A stretch of DNA of 64,000 bases from Dirofilaria immitis (taxonomy: Eukaryota; Nematoda; Chromadorea; Rhabditida; Onchocercidae): NCBI GenBank assembly GCA_024305405.1, contig JAKNDB010000068.1, positions 7,493,501 through 7,557,500 on the forward strand. Reading direction: 5' to 3'. Positions 18,416 to 31,444 of this stretch are shown piece after piece (within the stretch, counting starts at the first letter, position 1; every line of letters starts with the position of its first letter). A model generated the notes under the pieces. It did not search any database. It saw nothing but the letters and a program-made list of their open reading frames with translations, and was not told the DNA's origin. Position numbers and translations under genes: made by a program.

Positions 18416-21400
18416 TGCTATTCCTGAAATATCCTTAATTACGGCCGAAATATATATATATATACTGAAATATCTGCTTGCCAAACGAATATAAAAATTC
18501 TGCGTATGAGATTAAATTAATCTCATTATAGCTATAGTGCGAATTATTTTAAAAATTTAGTTAACTAAACAGTGCTCATTTCTAAAGCAATTATTGCTTA
18601 CATACATAAGATAGTTTTCAGTAGAATCAAGCTAAGTGAGCTTAACTTTTAATACATAAAGTGAGTAATTTGAGATTAAAAAATAATTAGAGAATAAGAT
18701 CTTATATTTTTACAAAAATTCGCTGGAAAGTTACAGTTAAATCTCTCGACAAAATCTCAATTTTGTCATGTTTGATGAATTCATCATGAATATGAATTCT
18801 AATCGATTAAAAATTTTGAGGTGATAGTTTTCGGTTCATTTAATCATGTTTGATCAGTTATTAAATCTGTTTCAATAATTAACTGCAAGCATCGCATGCT
18901 TCAGTTATTAAACAAATGCATTAATACCAACCACTAAAATACTTGCATCACTAATTATTAAATTATAAGAATTAATGCCCGATTAAATCCATTTAGAATT
19001 ACCATTTTATAAATCTGATGAAGTTCGAATGAAATAGAGAAATTGAAGAATTTTCTATTTTATAGTTTTCTTGAAAGTCCTGCCAAAAATATAAGCTAAC
19101 CATAAAACTCTTATTAAAATCAGAGTACATCTTCTCTTTCATTTCTCTTCATATTTACACTGAATTCATATGCCTATGTCGTCATATCAAGGACACATGA
19201 ACAAAAGCGTAGAAGTAGGAATCATTCATAGTCAGAGAGAAAGATAGTATATACAATCATTCTGAAGCTAAAATTTTTAGAACTGATTGAGCAAACAATT
19301 TCAGGTAGTACTGAAAATCCAATCAGTTTTACACCTTTAATATCCATAACAGCACAAAAAGAAATTTACATCTTGTATAAAGAACCATTAAATTCTGCGT
19401 AATTAAACAATAAAAATGACTAGTTTTCAGGCAGGTGATATCCTCCTTCTCTACACCTGCCATTTCTTTTGGGCCATCCCGTGATGTTGCACTCAAAAAT
19501 GGCAACAAATAAGGTAGGCGCTTAAAGAAAAGGTACTAATAAATATTGGTTGAAGAGAAGTACAGATGGTCAGCGAAGGAAATGATTTGATAGCTAATAT
19601 GGCCCGACTGTTTCAGAATATAATTGCCTATATATTTATATATATGATTTCAGAATATAAACCCTGATTGCATGCTATATACTAGTTTCACTGAATTCCT
19701 CAAAAAAAAAAAATGCTGACACAATTTTTTTAACCAATTCTTGCTCACTAATCTCTCTTTTTCTATAGCTAAAAATTGTTTTTTTCGTTGTCATTTTCAC
19801 CTTTTCTGCCTAACACTTCATATCTTATGAGGTTTTGATTTATCTTAAATAATTCTCTATCAGCATTATCTCTGTACTTCATTCTTCTCTAATCAATATG
19901 TTTCGTGTTAAAAAAGAAATCAGTCTTATAGAAATATGTAATTGTCAAATACAACGAATTGGATAAAATCTTATCTAAATATTCAAATTAAATCATATAA
20001 ATATATAGGCAAAGATGAAAAACTTTACATTCTAACCGCTAACAGAAGCTATGACTCAAAAACGCGGCCGAGAGTGTACCATAATACACTAATACATCAC
20101 TAATCTACGTAGTGATCAACATATATCTACTATACTTGGCAAAAATAAAACTCGAAGATGAAGACGAACTAGTCAGTGACATTGCATTTGACGATGAATT
20201 AATTATCTAACGTAAGCCATTGAAGACATGCTGGAACTGCACCTGCAATGCCATACTGAATCTAGCTGACCTCATCCCACCTTACTCGACAATAGGTGGA
20301 AACTAAAAACAAATAGCGCAATAAGCGCCATATTTCGCGCCATAAGCAACAACTACGTATTGGCTTGATGCCAACGAGCACTATTGCAGCATTATCTCCA
20401 GTCTTCTTGTCGTGAGACATTCAAGTATTCAGTGCTCTGCAAATAATTAGTTATAGTATGCGAGGCGAATGCGATTCGCGTACGATGGACGCAACATTTT
20501 CACTTCGATTTGCACAAATAAAGTTTGCTGCGCTTTCAGTTTTTCAGAGTATTGGATTTGATTAATCTGATACAAAAGAAAGATGTGGTATAAATCCAAA
20601 TTGTTCATGAATATGCAGTTGTTCGAAAATTTCTTGATCTCTTGCAAGTCGCTTTATTTTTACGATAAAAATCTCGAAGATCAAATTAACTTTCCTTTAA
20701 CGCATGGTAGGATTGGACTTTTTATTGCATATTTACATAATGAAATTAGCACCGGAATCCTAAAAGCAGTAATTTCATTTTAACGAACTGACGTCACTGG
20801 TATGAACAAGAGATATAGTATAATTTCAAATATCCGAAACTTAGCATATTGATCTGCCTTACGATTGAAAATGAATAATTTAGAGATACTGAAATTTTAA
20901 AATATTATGCTGAACCTCTTGAAATTATCGCTGATACTTGCATAATGGGAAGCCCACCATATATAGAAAAGTTCATACGAATGAATGAAAACAAAAGTAT
21001 CGAATAGAAAGTCTGTTAAATTTGGATAAAAATAGCTGAGACGAAAAAAATGTTCAGCTCAAATTTTAATTAATTGAAAATTAATTAAAATTTCATTTAC
21101 ATAATTGAAATCAAATTGAACTTTTGACTTTTGTTTTCAATTTATCTGATGTTCGATTTTTCATTTTTTCCATTTGCTTCTTTTATTAATTACTATTTTT
21201 TTGGTTACTGCTAAATCTAGACAATGAATAAAATGATAGTAAATTCCTGAAATACATTTTAGTATTTGAGCATTGTATTTTCCAATGTTATTGCCATTAT
21301 TTCATTACTCGTCTTATCTTTCCTTTAAATTTATTTAATTGCTCTCATTTTATCTTCCGTTATAGTACTAAAAATATCTGTTTCTCATTTTCGCGTATCA

Positions 21401-22964
21401 TTTTACTTCGAGAATTCCCGGCCACTGTTGTTAATATTCGATTATATATTGAATATAATTAATTATAGGAGGAAATCCTGAAATGTCCTTCTCTCATTTC
21501 AGATTACTGAATTTCACATTTCATATAAAAAACCGTAATATAGACCGAAAACAATGCTGTTTTTGAGCTAATCTGTTAAAACATTACTTGAGAAACATAA
21601 AAGTTATAGCTAATACTTCTGACAATATAAATAATGTTAAACTTAATCTTTATTTTTACTCATATTCCTGTCCTTAAAAGATTCTTGAATCATATATGAT
21701 TTGTATTATACATCATAGTGTATTTAATGATCATCTGGCATTGCTGTAATGCGCATTTTTGTGTCCGATCAATGAGCAATTTATTTCTGATCGTTTAACA
21801 AACAATGCAAATAACTATTCATTCATCTTTCGCTACACTATTTAAGTAATTGCTTTCGTCATTTAAAGCTTATTACAAATCTACGATAGTTTGTTTAAAC
21901 ATCATTGAAAAGTTTTTACTTAATCAATAAACTGCAATCAATAAAGTTTACAAGATTTTTATGTTTGACTTTATTTTATATATACTTTAGCTTTAAAGAA
22001 ATTATTAACAGAACTTTCACATCTTCTATCAATTCGAAAAATTAATAAGAATGAAAATGTTTGGATTAAAAAGATGTTTTTATGACTCTATAAGCAATTA
22101 TAAAGAAAATTAGGAATAAAATGAATTATGATGAAATGTTCTTGAATCATCTGTTCGCTTTGATTAGTGACTTGTCAATTTCGTTGAAAGCATTAGATTA
22201 TGATTTTGATAATAGCTTTTGAACTGTTCTGATAAAGATAATCGCATCGCGATAAACTTTTATTTTATAAGTGAGCCTATAAGTGTGTAGTTACTGTAAT
22301 AATGAATATACATTGAGATTGATTTGTCCTATTTCAATTGGCAGTAGAGATTATGTATTGTTACTTAGTTTTGCTACGTATAAATGAAGTATCTATTTGT
22401 GCCTTCCGATATGATAAAAATTATTTGGTTATGTTTCACCAGACGATAACTCTTGTATATGAAATCTGAATTAACTATTTTTAAAAATTTCCATGCGATT
22501 TAAATAACATTTCGGAATAATGTCAAGCAATGTTTTAAGTGTGGAAGTTCATAAGAGACAGATAAGAGTAATGCAATGGTATTATTAAATATATAAGGAA
22601 TAAGAGAAAATATTAAATGATCATTCATTTCAAGCATCTTTCACTGATTTCATTGCTCTAATTAATTATTTGTTTATTTTTGTAAGCTATAAGATTATTA
22701 TATGAATAAAGTCTAAAACTGATCAAAATTATTCTCGAAAAACTGATATTGTGAGATAGTTCTTAGTGTCTCAATAGCATCTCCAGACCCAGGTAAATAT
22801 TGTTATTTTAACTTCAATGATAAGATCCTGAAAAAAAAATGTTTTGGCAGGAGTTACGTTCAAAAAAGTGCCACAAAGCAGATAATATAAATTTCTATCA
22901 GTTGTAGTAAGAAATTTATTGCCTCATTTTAATTCGAGAAACTTCGTTACAAATTAGTCATTAT
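18416..22964. other. Intergenic region between the AMPK gamma and RING-protein genes
   Basis: About 4.5 kb upstream of the AMPK gamma start and downstream of the RING-like gene, so it should hold the AMPK gamma promoter. A tract at about 20030-20480 is less AT-rich than its surroundings and could be regulatory or a decayed exon. I could not read a protein from it. Open stretches at 20447-20647 and 20583-20783 overlap on opposite strands and neither resembles a known protein. Confidence 0.5.
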
Positions 22965-24137
22965 TCATTTTTCTTCATCTGATTCTGATTCCGAAAGTTT
23001 TGAAGTGTATGGTCTAATCATTGGTGCCGCAGAAAAAGAATCAGAATCCTACAAATTAGTCATATCTGTTTACGTTTGAGTTAATAGAAAAATTGAGTTT
23101 ATTCACATGTCATATCAATATTGATGTACGCCAATCTAATCTCCAAACAGCATCACAATGTAACTTTTTTCGAAATGAATTAATTAAGAGAACATCTTTT
23201 CTGTAATTTTTGACAGTTTCTTTGCTTCACATGAAACTTCAGTTAATGGATATGACGTACAAAAATATTTCCGCAGGAGCATTTCTTCTCTCATTGCTAT
23301 TATTACTCAAATAATTTCCAGAAGACTGCAGCAGATGTAATGAGGTAGAGCTCAAATATTTACATTCCCGCATTGGACACAAAAATTTACCATTACGCTC
23401 TAAATCAATGTAATATGAAGTTCAAATATGCTCATAACGATGAATAAATTCGGATAAGTTTTGGACAAGTCTCAATTCAAGGAGATTTTCAAAAATAATC
23501 GGGAAAAAACCAAGTGCTACTGAAACTTCTAAAGTTTAAGCCAAACTGAAACACAAAATTTAATGGAAGTTTAGCAATTAAATTGAAACAGCTCATGAAC
23601 AATAACAATATAATAAATTCGCAAATGCAACTGGCCTACAAGTGAACATTCATTAAGACACATTCCACATAAGACATGTAAACATGGAAACTTAGTTAAT
23701 TGATCAGCTGGGTATATGTTACCACATGCGCCATCGCATTCTTGCATCGTAGGCTGCAAAATAAAGTATGAGAGACGATTATGTGGTCAAATTTATTGCT
23801 TAATCTTTACGTTTACTTATCTAATCCTTATGATATATTGTATCATGGCATACTATAGCATATCATAAAATTTGATTATTCATTATAGATCAGTTTGCTT
23901 ATCAGTTATATAAGTATTCATTAATAGCAAAAATGTGTATATTTCGAATTTTTGAACTCTTCAGCAAAAAATAATCGCATAGTGGAAGGATACTGGCGAA
24001 GAACTAAAATTAACCATTGTTGAAAGCTCATAATTACTTTCAGAAGGTTTTGCATCGATAGCATTCATGAAGACATGGGCATCAGTTGCAGAATGACAGC
24101 CACTTGCGCAAGGTATGCTTTCCTTATTTTCTGACAT
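22965..24137 (-). CDS. Putative RING-type zinc-finger protein
   Basis: Exons: 24015-24137 (41 codons from the ATG), 23640-23753 (38 codons), a third ending at 23399 with uncertain left edge near 23190, and a terminal exon 22965-23048 ending in an acidic Ser/Glu tail (SESESDEEK, then TGA). Exon 2 shows the spacing C-x3-C-x13-C-x-H-x2-C-x2-C (CDGACGN, then FPCLHVLCGMCL). Exon 3 can supply the last pair in either of two frames: FCVQC in the phase that follows exon 2, or FLCPMREC one frame over. This suggests a C3HC4-like RING and a possible E3 ubiquitin ligase. A downstream frame of exon 3 (FCTSYPLTEVSCEAKKLSK) also looks coding. Exon 3 phases do not fully agree, so a short intron or a missing base is likely. 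I do not recognise the orthologue. Confidence 0.6.
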
Positions 24138-24936
24138 TCTCGAATATATGTGATCTTTAAGTTTAATCAAATAAAAAAATAACATTAAAATTGTATAAGA
24201 GTTTATATTTTAAATGGAAAAGATTAAATACTTCTTCAATAATAAACAGTATACTATTTAATATATTTAATAAATAAATGAAATGAATAATATCAAATTT
24301 TGCAATTAGAGAAATAAAGAAATATTGTAACAAACAACTGCACAGAATGAAAAAATACCGAGAAATAATTAAGAAGATTGTTAATTATGCATTATTTTTT
24401 AATAGTTACGTATTCAAAATTTCCAATAAAACTTTTCATTGCTCAAATGCTAATAAGAAAGGCATTTACTTCATATTTTCATACTGTTTTGAAATTCGTT
24501 ATTCATAAATGTCATCATCAGCAGATTAGATCAAAGAACAAATTTATTAAACAAGAAGTAATCTCGATCCATCGAAATGATTGATAAAAAAATTTCGCTT
24601 GCAACAGAATTATTGACGAAATATCATTGTTTCGTTTATAATAAATTTATCATAAATGATTTTTTTGATCGGATATTTTTGAAATTACAACAATCGCTAC
24701 TCAGTATTTATGATGATTGAAAGAAATTTCACATCGACATCGACAATAGCTTGTACACTAACTAGGACTTATATTACATTTTAATGATCAAGAAGAAATC
24801 ATGAACAATATTTAAATAAGCCTGGAAAATACAATTCGTTAAAAATATAATTTATTGGAAAATAATTTATGACAAATCATTTACGATCATTTTTAAGGAA
24901 TTAAAGAAAATATAAGAGCCTTTTTCCAGGATTTCA

Positions 24937-24990
24937 TCCTCTCTTTTTCATCCTCTCTTTCTCCTTTCCTCTCTCTCTCTTCATCAACTC
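24937..24990. repeat. CT-rich polypyrimidine tract
   Basis: A run of TC-rich sequence (CATCCTCTCTTT repeated, then CTCTCTCTCT). Low-complexity DNA with no assigned function. Confidence 0.7.
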
Positions 24991-27435
24991 TCCATTGCCA
25001 TTAATAGTAAATTGACGCAGTAATTTGGCAATACTTTAAAGAGAGTAACATCAGAAAACAACGAGGAAATTCGCAAAAATAATCATTGAGGAAATCGGCC
25101 CAGTTCTGGTATAGAGCCCAGTTGGATGTAAATGAAATCATTTAATTTATTTCTTTTATCTTTTCTGTTATCTTCCGCTTGATGTCTTTTCTGTCTTATT
25201 TAATTCTTTTCTGCTCATTTGATTATTAATTTCTTTATTGACTTTTAGATTTTCGATTAGCAAAACTTTTCCTAAATAGACAACAGAAATTTCTATCCCT
25301 AATATCCTGCTGACTCTACAAATACTACAATGTTGAAAGACCAATCATATAGTACTACCGAAAGTAATTACTTACTTCTTCATATTGGATGCAGAAATAT
25401 AACGTCAATTTCGTTATAATAGTATATAAATCAAAGGAAAGGCTTACATATGCAGAGATCATTAAAAACTTCAGGAATGATAGATTTTTCGCTATGTCTG
25501 CAAAGTCTTTCTTTTCTCTATTGCAGTTTGTTCACTGAGCTTTTTTAATATTTACCATTATGCATTGATTAAAATCATTACTTCTGAATCTAAGTTATTT
25601 TCTATTTCTGAATCTTATTTTTTTATAATCTAAATTATTTACAACTTCTGTATATAAGTTATTTTCATTTAGATTATCAACAGCTTGCTTATTACTAAGT
25701 CTTATCAGAAGTTAGCGGCTGTTGTTAATTTGTTCCACTTTTTAATCACATATCGATAATTGATGGTGAGTGATGAATCCTGGTGTATCGATGAAATAAG
25801 AATAATCAAACTTTTTAATAAGAAAAATGAATTTTATTCTTTACGAAATATTCGTAATATTAGCAGAAGCCACATCAATGTAATTCCATAGGCCAAAAGT
25901 AAATTTAGGAAATCAGCATTGCAATAGTAAGAATAACCGGTCTAGAATGATATGTTCACAAGTTTTAGCATGAAGTAAATAATTGATACTAAGGTACGAA
26001 ATGCATATTCAATAGGCAAATGTAAACGAATTAAAGAAATATCAAAAGCGAATAAAGAAAATTTTGAATGCAAATAGAGTAAGCTAAAGTTTAATCGGAA
26101 TAATAAGTCAATTTTTTTTTTTGCTAAATAGAGAAATTACTGATTAGATGCAAATTATTTTGCAATGCAAGAGTGTCACTATGAAATGTTATTTATTTAC
26201 TTAATGGATGGTTTACAGTTGGAATATCATAGAAACAAAAGTATTACCAACTGCATAGCAGAAAAAAGTGTTTAATTAATTACTATATTAATTAAACCAT
26301 TTCAACATCAATGCAGGTATTATTGTATCCTATTATGTTTATTTTAAAAATGATGTCTCTAATTTCAGCAGATTAAAACTTTTATGGCATAATTTCAATT
26401 CCATTCCTGAAAATGCGATGCTTTCCCACAACCCGTTAGCATTTTTGAACATTTAAGCATGCAGCATATCTAATTACAATATTTCCTGGATGAAATAGAA
26501 ATTTTAAGATTTCCGAAATCGTCTTAAAAAATTATGTAAAATATATATGCTTCATATGAGAATGTATTTGGTAATGCTTTTGCCTGAAAATATTGGATAA
26601 GAAACTAAATTTGGGACTGTATGAAAGTAAAATCAAAAAGCAAAAATAGAAATAGGAACTAAATATGTTCATATATATGAAAGAAGAAGAAAAATTTTTG
26701 AACAATACAATTTTAATGATAGAAGAAATTGAGATTGTCAATGCTAATGATCTTTTTCCTCTTAATTATCCTTTTTTCTTTCCGTTTACATATTTATATT
26801 AGGATTTGTAATACGAAAATTTAGCTCCTATCTGTGTTCTTATTTTTTGCTTTTATTCCCATACAATTACAAATTTTAATTTTTTTTTCTGCATATTAGA
26901 GCAGAGCATTATCAAGTGCATTCCTATATGAATAAAATTGGTATATTTTGAATATTTTTTAAAATAGTTTAAGAAATTTTTGTTCTTTGATTTTATTGAG
27001 CAGTTTGAAATATGAAAAGTGAAATTTAGATTTTCTTCTAATATATATTAAGAATAATGCTTTCCTACTGTTACTGTAGTATCAATCAGATCAATTTTTA
27101 TCACTCATTTTTCTGGCTAGGTACATTTATTTTAATCTACTTTGCCAATTAAATTAAAGTTGAATTATTATGAAACAACTAGAATTATATAAGAGATTGC
27201 TATATATGAAGAAAATAATTATGCATACTGGGGAAGATAATTTAAAATATAATTTGATAGATGCATCCATCATTTCTCTGCCATTCATTATTGCGTATAG
27301 GAAATAAGAATGCTAATTAGCACTAATTAAACAAAGATATGTATGAATGAATAAACATCCATTTTTGTCGTTTCAGTTTATTTTTTATTTGTTAGCAATT
27401 ATTTCTGCTATATTTGATAACATTATGCAAATATT

Positions 27436-27455
27436 CATTCATGACGTCATGAATG
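27436..27455. promoter_or_regulatory. Perfect 20-bp palindrome centred on a CRE (TGACGTCA)
   Basis: The 20 nt are identical to their reverse complement and contain the full consensus TGACGTCA bound by CREB/ATF-type bZIP dimers. The site lies about 190 bp before the first ATG of the gene at 27642. Binding is inferred from the consensus only. Confidence 0.45.
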
Positions 27456-27641
27456 TGATAAAATTGAATTGATCATTCCTTCAGATTTAATCCAAAAAAT
27501 ATCTTTCGCTGCTTAATCTTTCCTATATCTAACTTTTTATAATCAATTTGAATAAGACAATATGTAAATGTGTCCCACTCATAAATGCTATGACACTTCA
27601 ATTATCTATCATTTTATATTGAAGCATTTACTTCGGACGAT

Positions 27642-28400
27642 ATGTTGCCAGTGTGGGCAGAAGCATTTTCGAATGTCTACGATGAGGACGCATTACTGTG
27701 TTCAATTCAGGAAGAGTTTTCTGGATTAAATTCCATGAAATTAAATCCTATGAATAACGATAATATTGGATGTAAAGTTGTTACACAAATTCGAAAATTG
27801 ACAAGTTTTTTTGAGCGTGGTGTAATTAAGGGAGCCATTTATTTTTAACCAGGTATTATCCAATTTTTTAAATTCGATTATTTGAATTCGACAATATTTT
27901 TCAAATAATCTTTCTGATCTCACGATTTGAAGTTAGCAAACTATTAAGCATTAAGGTCATCCAGTATAAATGTATTGTAGTTGTTTGAAACTGCTTGGAC
28001 TGCTAATAAAACTTTTTAATTGAAGAAGTGAATGAAAAAAGAAGTGTTATAGCATTGTTCTGCTTTTTTTGACGATTTGGATTGTTTGTGGTCCACTGAA
28101 TTATAACACAAAACTAATTGTTTTTTCAATTATAGTATTAATTTAATTTCCCGCATTGTTATCTTGAATTTTATCTAAATTAATCCTGTAATATTTTTAC
28201 TTCAATTTCCCTAAGATTAATCAATAATTTATTTCTAAAAGAAAACGCACATGATTATATTTAGTACTGGAACGGTACTTGGTACAATTGAACAAGTCAG
28301 TAAAAAAGTGGAATGTTCTATCAATGAAACGCTAGATCAGCTGTTAGAAACCGATCGAGAAGCATGCAATGACGAATTATTTCCTCCATTTTATTTCGGT
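27642..28400 (+). CDS. Unrecognised spliced gene, at least two exons
   Basis: Exon 1 (27642-27819, possibly extending further upstream) begins MLPVWAEAFSNVYDEDALL and ends in phase 1 at a GTGTAA donor. Exon 2 starts after TTTAG at 28265. The phase-matched frame reads VLERYLVQLNKSVKK and then stops, while the next frame reads VECSINETLDQLLETDREA. One extra A in the A6 run at 28302-28307 joins them into one continuous protein, the same kind of break seen in the conserved genes here. A possible last exon lies at about 28677-28767 (TEFYVNHFLDFHTSLEMPIE, then stop), but its phase is not resolved. The product looks soluble, helical and acidic. I recognise no family. A tRNA gene follows at 29172. 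Confidence 0.5.
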
Positions 28401-28767
28401 TTCATTTTCAGTAAATTTACATTTAAATTGTTTGTAGCTTCATTTTCTCTCTAAAATTATTTAGCAATTATCAATGAATTCCGATTTATTTTCATCTATT
28501 ACTATTACCGTCAAGTAGTTTCATCAAATCGCCGATTTTCTCGATTCAAATATATTTGGCTATTTCATCAACTACTTGATGATTATTGTTTTACACGCTT
28601 ACCACGCCATGTTTTTTTTTTTTAAAAATTATTGGGCTACACACAGCTTTGCATATCTTTCTTCCTTAAATCTTTAGAACTGAATTTTATGTGAATCACT
28701 TCCTGGATTTCCATACCTCTCTGGAAATGCCAATAGAAAAACCTAGCATTTCATCAGAGCAGAAAAA

Positions 28768-29171
28768 ATGACTGAAATTGATTGTCTTTTCAATTTCCAT
28801 TTTATTTTATATTGTTGTGGAATTAAAGCAATAAATCTAATGAATTCAGTTTCATTAACGTTTAATCGGAAGTTTTTTAAAATACCCATTTTGCTTAAAA
28901 ATTCTGCAGAAAGGGAAAATTTGTCAAGAAGGACTTTTGCTTTACATTTGACTGGTTATTTTGCCTTAAAACTTATTATCGATCGAAGAGGTCATCCTTA
29001 CACGATGACCATTTTATGCCATTGCTGCTAGTAATGATGATGAAAATCTCTCTGTGACCTTTCTTCTTCTGTCGTTTTAATGAAAATTATTAATTCTTTC
29101 TTTGAAATTCAGTCGATTCATTATTCAGATAATTGGAAATCAATTTTTATTGATAAGTTAGTTAAGAGTGT
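28768..29171. other. Short intergenic gap before tRNA-Arg
   Basis: AT-rich. The open stretch 28768-29031 starts with an ATG but shows no resemblance to known proteins and no clear coding character. Nothing else was seen. Confidence 0.5.
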
Positions 29172-29244
29172 GGCCTTGTGGCCTAATGGATAAGGCGTCG
29201 GACTTCGGATCCGAAGATTGCAGGTTCGAGTCCTGCCAGGGTCG
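29172..29244 (+). tRNA. tRNA-Arg (anticodon TCG), copy 1
   Basis: A 73-nt cloverleaf: acceptor stem GGCCTTG pairing with CAGGGTC (with G-U pairs), D arm GCCTAATGGATAAGGC, anticodon arm TCGGA-CTTCGGA-TCCGA with anticodon TCG, T arm GCAGG-TTCGAGT-CCTGC, and discriminator G. A run of T at about 29255-29259 can act as the RNA polymerase III terminator. CCA is not encoded, as expected in a eukaryote. Compared with copy 2 the acceptor stem has T at position 5, giving a wobble pair. Confidence 0.95.
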
Positions 29245-30758
29245 AAATAACAGAATTTTTATTAACTTTCACATGGAGATAGCAAATTTGTGCATCACGT
29301 AAACTTATCGGAACGAAATTTAGATTGCTTGTACAGAAATATATCTAGAATGAAAAATTATAAATTTAAAGATTTCATTTTACCATTTCTTCTATCTTTT
29401 TTTCCGTTCATTTTTGAATTTTCTGAAAGTCAATCCTTTTATGTTCTGCGAATTTTTTTGTTATTTTATATAACTAAGACGCATATCATCATTCGTCCTT
29501 TTGCGTAAAAAATATATATTTATTAAAATCTTTTTCTTTATCTCAGATATGTCTTTTATATTTTTGTTAATAAAAAATTCTTGCTTATATGTGAATTGCC
29601 TTGGCTATCTTTTGATTGAATTAAGATAAATTGAACTAGATTAATCGGATTTTTTTATAATTAATATCTTAAATGCAGCAAAAATTTAATTCAGTTAGTT
29701 GTTCATGTCTTTGCATATCAATTAACATTTTGGTGATTGTTAGCTCTTATCTATCGTGAATCTCATACTTCGCTAAAATATTGATTCAAATTTTTTCTAT
29801 TTATATTTCTTTCTTTCATTTTCTTATTATAAATTTCCTTTAATATTAATTTAAAAAAACAAACTTGGAGGCAGTAATGTGACAGTTATCACAGCTGTGA
29901 TAAGTGAATAAATTGGTTTTATCTTTATATTATCATTATGATATTCTTTCCTATTATTTCTATTATATAATAACTTTCTTTTTATTTCTATTATATGATA
30001 GCCTCAATTTGAATTTGAATATCAGTGATTAGTAATTATGAATGAAATTCAAATTTGTCTATTGTGTATTTTCGCGTAGATTGCTACTGTTACTCTAATA
30101 ATGAGTCGAAATTGCCATTAATCCTTGGCTTTTTCTATTACGATTGTTTCCTCTCTTACAATAGTTGACACAGAATGGTATATTCAATTGAAATTCAAAA
30201 AAAATTAAGTTCTCTCTAATCCATAAATTAGATCATTAAAGAAGACATTAGAGGATGGTACTTGATTAGAGTGCTGCTATATAAATTTCAAATGAACTTT
30301 ATTGAGAAACATTTTTCTTTGAATTGAATTGTCAACAAAATTAAGTTAAATTTGAAAAGCTTGAATTGTTACTTATTTATTTTACAAAATGCTTATTTGC
30401 TAATGGTTTTCATAACAGTATGAGAGGATGCACATATTCAATTGGCAAGCACACAACGAAGTCTTATTCTTCTGTATCGCATTTCAGCCAGAAAATCACT
30501 CGAGCTTACTCTATTGATTCCATTTCAGCCGGGAAATCATTCAAAGTTTCAGCTCTACTAGGCTTATTTCAATCAAAAACGATCCAAAGTCTCAATCTTA
30601 ATGATTGAGACTCGGCGAATAATCTAGCACAAATATCTGATCAAAATCGTCTCTCGAATTATTATTAAAAGCCAGATTGCGTTCAATTTACACGACAATG
30701 CTGTTTGCAATTATTATCCTGACTCGCTCGTTTAACTCTCGAGACACAAAACATGTGT
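29245..30758. other. Spacer between the two inverted tRNA-Arg genes
   Basis: About 1.5 kb of AT-rich DNA. The right third (about 30410-30760) is less AT-rich and contains an open stretch (30366-30608) with a Ser-rich translation. It has no recognisable homology and I do not call it a gene. Confidence 0.5.
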
Positions 30759-30831
30759 CGACCCTGGCAGGACTCGAACCTGCAATCTTCGGATCCGAAG
30801 TCCGACGCCTTATCCATTGGGCCACAGGGCC
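30759..30831 (-). tRNA. tRNA-Arg (anticodon TCG), copy 2
   Basis: A 73-nt cloverleaf on the minus strand with acceptor GGCCCTG fully complementary to CAGGGTC except for one G-U pair. The anticodon and T arms are identical to copy 1. The D arm reads GCCC where copy 1 has GCCT, leaving a C-A mismatch at the base of the D loop. A TTTT run follows the 3' end on the minus strand. It is tail-to-tail with copy 1. Confidence 0.95.
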
Positions 30832-31250
30832 CTAAGTAGAATCCCTTCTCTTCATCTGATGTTATTGAAAATGAAATGCAATATGATTTTTAATTAAATA
30901 GTATACGACAAGAAAGTAGGACAGACTGCATACACATGTAGTGAAAGTGCAACATGCTGCAAGTGAATTATTGCAGTATGCAAGTGCGAGTAAACGATGA
31001 TAATGCGTGCAGATACTAGCATGCAAGGGAAAATATATTTAAATTGTGGTACTTTCATAATTACTGTTTTCGTCTGCTGCTTTAGGGAATGTTATTTGTA
31101 CTGGAAATTTTAAATTTTTTAAATAGGTGACATATCTTTTGCTCTGCTGATGCCTTAATCGAAAGTTGCTGAAACCTGAAAGGATGCGATAAGTTTCTAG
31201 ATTATCATGTAGTGAATCAATCTTCTTACAATTTATTCATCATGAGTCTT
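30832..31250. other. Intergenic gap
   Basis: AT-rich sequence with nothing recognisable. It ends at a possible TTTAG acceptor at 31250. Confidence 0.5.
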
Positions 31251-31444
31251 TAGATGATAACGTGGATGAATCATCTCGACCGGATGAAGGAACCGGTAAA
31301 GTGGAAGAAGGAGGATTTAATAATGGACATATTTCGAATGATCTAACAAATCCATCGTCACATCTATCACTAACAACAGCAATGACAAGAGAGCTGAAAC
31401 GGAAAACAAGGAAAGATGTGAAGTTTGATGAATCGAATTGTTGA
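31251..31444 (+). CDS. Possible terminal exon of an unrecognised gene
   Basis: An open frame follows a CTTTAG acceptor near 31250. It reads about 64 hydrophilic residues (DNVDESSRPDEGTGKVEEGG at the start, TRELKRKTRKDVKFDE near the end) and stops at TGA 31442-31444. GC content and codon use are more gene-like than the surrounding DNA. No upstream exon could be joined by phase. It could belong to the gene at 27642 or to a separate one. Function is unknown. Confidence 0.35.

Larger units (their letters stand above)
24138..27641. other. Intergenic region with polypyrimidine tract
   Basis: About 3.5 kb between the divergent RING-like gene (minus) and the unrecognised gene at 27642 (plus), so both promoters should lie here. 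No convincing exon was seen. Features are a CT-rich tract at about 24937-24990, an 11-bp-arm palindrome at 26270-26297, and the CRE-like palindrome at 27436-27455. Confidence 0.55.

Noticed and set aside
30366..30608. 80-codon frame between the two tRNAs
   Set aside because: Ser-rich translation without recognisable motif and no splice partners in phase.
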